DNA from: Psychroflexus halocasei
GTDB taxonomy: Bacteria > Bacteroidota > Bacteroidia > Flavobacteriales > Flavobacteriaceae
Reading direction: 5' to 3'
NCBI RefSeq assembly: GCF_900107595.1
Contig: NZ_FNQF01000002.1
Coordinates: forward strand, 124,001 to 188,000
Length of the DNA: 64,000 nt
The notes under the pieces are model-generated. The model was not told the origin of the DNA, searched no databases, and saw only the letters and a program-made list of their open reading frames with translations. Shown here piece by piece: positions 61,003-64,000 of the stretch; position 1 is the stretch's first letter; the number at the start of each line of letters is the position of its first letter. A program made the translations under genes and the position numbers.

Positions 61003-63924
61003 ATGCAAACTATTAAACAATTGAGTTTTTTGCTCATGTTTTTGCCCTTGTGCATTTTTGCTCAAGATACTGTAAAAGGTACAGTTATTGGTGAAGATAG
61101 TGGCGCAATACCGGGTGTCAATATCATAATTAAAGGTACTGATAAAGGAACAACATCTGATTTCGATGGTCATTACGCAATCGTTGTCGAGCAAGGCCAA
61201 GTTCTTGTTTACAGCTACTTAGGCTTTAAAAGTCAAGAAATTACTTATGTAGGACAAAACGAAATTAATGTAACCATGGGTGAAGATACAGCTATTCTCG
61301 AAGAAGTCCTCGTGATTGGTTATGGTACTGCAAAAAAAGAAGATTTAACTGGTGCTGTTGACATGGTTAGCTCTAAGGATTTTAACAAAGGTCCAATCAA
61401 CTCTGCTCAAGAGTTAATTACTGGTAAAATTGCTGGTGTTAATGTGACTTCAGCAAGTGGTTCACCTGGTGACGGACAAACAATTACCATTCGTGGTTTA
61501 GGGTCACTTTCACTAGAAAATCAACCGCTTTATGTGATTGATGGTATTCCTATTGATAATGGTGGTGTTGGTGGATCTCGAAATCCACTCAATATTATTA
61601 ACCCAAATGATATTGAAAGCATGACAGTTTTAAAGGATGCTTCAGCAACTGCAATTTATGGTTCAAGAGCAGCTAATGGTGTGATTCAAATTACAACAAA
61701 AAAAGGTAAAGACACTAAAGAATTTAGATATGATGTTTCTTTAAAAAGAACTGTCAGAAACAGATTAGAAACTGTTGATGTGATGTCGGCTTCTGAATTT
61801 AAAAACCTGGTTAATAATGTTGGAACACCAGACCAAATCGGAAGATTAGGTGATAGTTCAACTGATTGGCAAGAACAGATTTATACAGAGCAAGCCACTG
61901 GTGAAGAATTTAATATGAGTGCTTTAGGAAATGCTTTCGGCTTCATGCCAATGCGAGCATCTATTGGCTATACAAATCAAGATGGTATTCTAAGAGGTGA
62001 CAACTTTACAAGATATACAGGAGGACTTAACTTAACGCCTCGCTTTTTTGACGATCAATTAAAGGTTACTTTAAATGTCAGAGGCTCTTATGTTGAAAAC
62101 ATATTTGCTAACCGTGACGCGATTGGTTCAGCTGTTAGTTTTGACCCAACGCAACCTATTTACGATTCGAACTCTCCTTTTGGCGGATATTTCGCCTGGA
62201 TTGACCCTCAAACAGGTGCACAGCGTTCTTTAGCTCCTACTAACCCTGTTGCTTCATTGAATTTAGTTGATGATCATTCAGAAGTCAGACGTATCATTAC
62301 AAATTTACAAGCTGATTATGATCTAACTGAACATATTAAAGCAACTGTAAACGTTGGTTATGATGAATCTAACAGTAACGGACGTACAATTACTTCAGAC
62401 CAAATGCCTACTGATGATCAAGTCGGTGGTTTAAGAAATGGCGCGAGAACAACTTTTAGCCAAACTCAGAAAAATAAACTTTTCGATGCGTATCTAACTT
62501 ATGAAAATACATTTAATGATGTGCACAGCTTAACAGCAGTTGCTGGTTATTCTTATCAAAAATTTGAATACGATAATTATTCTTATGATAGTGAAAAAGA
62601 AGAACAAGGTAACACAGCAGAATTTATAGATCGTTCAAAAAACGTTCTTTTATCTTACTTTGGTCGTGCTAATTACAATTATGACAGCCGCTATTTATTG
62701 ACTGCATCATTAAGAGCTGATGCTTCTTCAAAATTAAACCCAGATGATCGTTGGGGTTATTTCCCGTCTTTCTCAGCAGCTTGGAACATTCACAACGAAA
62801 GTTTTATGGATGGGTCAGACTTTTTTAATGTTTTAAAATTAAGAGGTGGTTATGGTCAAGTTGGTAATGTTAATGGTTTGGGAGATTATAACTTCTTGAC
62901 ACGATACACTTCAAGCCAATCAACAGCAAATTACCAAATCGGAAATAGTTTTTATCAAACTTACAGACCTGAACCTTACAATGAAGATTTGAAATGGGAA
63001 GTGGGTTCAACGATAAATGTTGGTTTAGACTATGCTTTCTTAGATGATAAAGTAAGCGGTTCTATTAACGCTTACATCAAAAAAACTGAAGATTTAATCG
63101 CTTTTACTCTCGTTGATCCATTTACAAACTTTGGAAACAAAATCGATAAAAATATCGGTGATATGGAAAACAAAGGAATTGAGTTTGCAATCAATTACAA
63201 AGCCATTGATACTGATGATTGGTCATGGAATTTAGGTTACAATGTGTCGTTTAATGATAACGAAATTACCAACCTTCCAGATGAGCAAAATGTTGGTGGA
63301 ATTTCGGGTGGTACAGGAAACAATATTCAACTTCATAGAGAAGGCGAAACGCCATACAGTTACTATGTTTATGAGCAAGTTTATGATAGTAATGGAAGAC
63401 CGATTGAAGGTGTTTATGTTGACAGAAATAATGATGGCGTAATTAACGATGATGATAGATACATTAAAGAAAATCCATATGCAGATGTGCTCATGGGCTT
63501 CAATACAAACTTAAGCTATAAAAATTGGGATTTATCAGTTCAGTCAAGAGTGAGTTTAGGAAACTATGCATATAATAACGTTGCTTCTGCAAATAGTTAC
63601 GAACGTAAAGCGACTGAAAACCAAATTTTATCTAACTTACATAGTGATTATTTTAATACAGGTTTTAAAAATATTACACAAAGAGGTTTACTGAGTGACT
63701 ATCATATTCAAGATGCTTCATTCTTTAGAATCGATAATGTGACGCTTGGTTACAACTTTAATAGCGTTTCAGGAAATACTCAGTTTAGAGTTTACGGATC
63801 TGTTCAGAATTTATTAACTGTAACTGATTATGACGGCATCGACCCAGAGATTTCTGGAGGAATCGATAACAATTTTTACCCACGCCCTAGAACATTTGTT
63901 TTAGGATTAAATGTTGACTTATAA
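61003..63924 (+). CDS. susC: SusC/RagA-family TonB-linked outer-membrane transporter
   Basis: 973 aa. Signal peptide ending FAQD, then a carboxypeptidase-regulatory-like domain (about 22-105, TVIGEDSGAIPGVNIIIKG), the SusC-type linker LEEVLVIGYGTAKKEDLTGA, a plug (about 115-230, TIRGLGSLSLENQPLYVIDG), and a 22-strand barrel to the end (VLGLNVDL). It imports oligosaccharides with SusD and TonB. Beginning of susD follows after 8 bp. Setting next to LacI, MFS and amylases points to maltodextrin as substrate. Confidence 0.95.
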   Translation: MQTIKQLSFLLMFLPLCIFAQDTVKGTVIGEDSGAIPGVNIIIKGTDKGTTSDFDGHYAIVVEQGQVLVYSYLGFKSQEITYVGQNEINVTMGEDTAILEEVLVIGYGTAKKEDLTGAVDMVSSKDFNKGPINSAQELITGKIAGVNVTSASGSPGDGQTITIRGLGSLSLENQPLYVIDGIPIDNGGVGGSRNPLNIINPNDIESMTVLKDASATAIYGSRAANGVIQITTKKGKDTKEFRYDVSLKRTVRNRLETVDVMSASEFKNLVNNVGTPDQIGRLGDSSTDWQEQIYTEQATGEEFNMSALGNAFGFMPMRASIGYTNQDGILRGDNFTRYTGGLNLTPRFFDDQLKVTLNVRGSYVENIFANRDAIGSAVSFDPTQPIYDSNSPFGGYFAWIDPQTGAQRSLAPTNPVASLNLVDDHSEVRRIITNLQADYDLTEHIKATVNVGYDESNSNGRTITSDQMPTDDQVGGLRNGARTTFSQTQKNKLFDAYLTYENTFNDVHSLTAVAGYSYQKFEYDNYSYDSEKEEQGNTAEFIDRSKNVLLSYFGRANYNYDSRYLLTASLRADASSKLNPDDRWGYFPSFSAAWNIHNESFMDGSDFFNVLKLRGGYGQVGNVNGLGDYNFLTRYTSSQSTANYQIGNSFYQTYRPEPYNEDLKWEVGSTINVGLDYAFLDDKVSGSINAYIKKTEDLIAFTLVDPFTNFGNKIDKNIGDMENKGIEFAINYKAIDTDDWSWNLGYNVSFNDNEITNLPDEQNVGGISGGTGNNIQLHREGETPYSYYVYEQVYDSNGRPIEGVYVDRNNDGVINDDDRYIKENPYADVLMGFNTNLSYKNWDLSVQSRVSLGNYAYNNVASANSYERKATENQILSNLHSDYFNTGFKNITQRGLLSDYHIQDASFFRIDNVTLGYNFNSVSGNTQFRVYGSVQNLLTVTDYDGIDPEISGGIDNNFYPRPRTFVLGLNVDL

Positions 63925-63932
63925 AATAAGAA

Positions 63933-64000
63933 ATGATGAAAATAAAATTTAATACTTTATTAGTCGCTCTGATCTCATTTTTCACATTGGTGTCATGCCA
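63933..64000 (+). CDS. susD: SusD-family lipoprotein, N-terminal start (partial)
   Basis: The frame ATG ATG AAA begins 8 bp after susC and runs off the window. The 22 visible residues form a signal peptide (LLVALISFFTLVSC) with a lipobox. Identification as SusD rests on position directly behind susC, the rule for these pairs; the domain itself is outside the window. Either of the first two ATGs (63933, 63936) may be used. Confidence 0.8.
   Translation, partial: MMKIKFNTLLVALISFFTLVSC

Noticed and set aside
61003-63924. Possible frameshift in susC
   Set aside because: The frame is open over 973 codons with all domains in order; no break was found.

Overview
The window is a contiguous 64 kb piece of chromosome from a low-GC member of the Bacteroidota, most likely Flavobacteriaceae. 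This rests on promoter motifs of the Bacteroidota type (TTG/TAnnTTTG), weak or absent Shine-Dalgarno signals with several TTG starts, a SusC/SusD pair, a type IX secretion (T9SS) C-terminal sorting domain, fused E1 dehydrogenases, and protein sequences typical of flavobacteria. There is no rRNA, tRNA, CRISPR array, insertion sequence or prophage. Gene density is high, and the only gene-free stretch over 300 bp is 11698-12038.

Layout. Positions 1-1940 hold the 3' end of a cryptochrome-DASH gene, an FeS-type bacterial photolyase and a small acidic lipoprotein. Positions 2024-12885 are housekeeping: phosphoesterase, truA, ABC exporter, cdaA-folP-lipoprotein, a fused E1 dehydrogenase, a 2OG-Fe(II) oxygenase, a SUI1 factor, a nucleoside phosphorylase, a 59-codon membrane peptide and ung. 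Positions 12927-23382 hold a Smr-less mutS2, a DCC thiol protein, uvrA, a LOG-type protein, a T9SS-sorted nuclease/phosphatase and a dead M1-peptidase fused to a probable barrel. A second fused E1 follows. Positions 26130-32885 carry bacterial-PH and SPOR membrane proteins, menB, and a divergent pair of cysteine dioxygenase and a cysteine-sulfinate/glutamate-type decarboxylase that looks like a hypotaurine module. Positions 32877-44745 carry an amidohydrolase, a distant PiT-like transporter, an outer-membrane barrel, an aldehyde dehydrogenase, 5-oxoprolinase pxpABC, a DUF4139 protein with an inserted SusC-type domain, and a YifB/ComM ATPase.

Positions 44869-64000 form one carbohydrate programme. 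The glycolytic genes pfkA, gap, a BadF-type sugar kinase and pgi are followed by a maltodextrin utilisation locus: lipoprotein GH13, GH31, periplasmic GH13, GH65 phosphorylase, beta-phosphoglucomutase, MFS sugar transporter and LacI regulator, with susC and the start of susD facing the other way. The inferred flow is: outer-membrane amylase and SusCD import, periplasmic hydrolysis, MFS uptake, phosphorolysis to beta-glucose-1-phosphate plus glucose, conversion to glucose-6-phosphate, then glycolysis through the adjacent genes.

No wholly new multi-gene defence or mobile system was seen. The points most worth following are: a cysteine dioxygenase that keeps the animal-type Cys-Tyr pair beside a CSAD-like decarboxylase; a putative orphan small RNA between the DCC gene and uvrA; a maltose-operon leader with two mutually exclusive hairpins; an identical 17-mer at both maltose transporter operons; a pseudo-peptidase/barrel fusion; and a DUF4139 protein carrying a SusC-like domain. 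Start codons were corrected in many places, often because the longest frame began inside a promoter.
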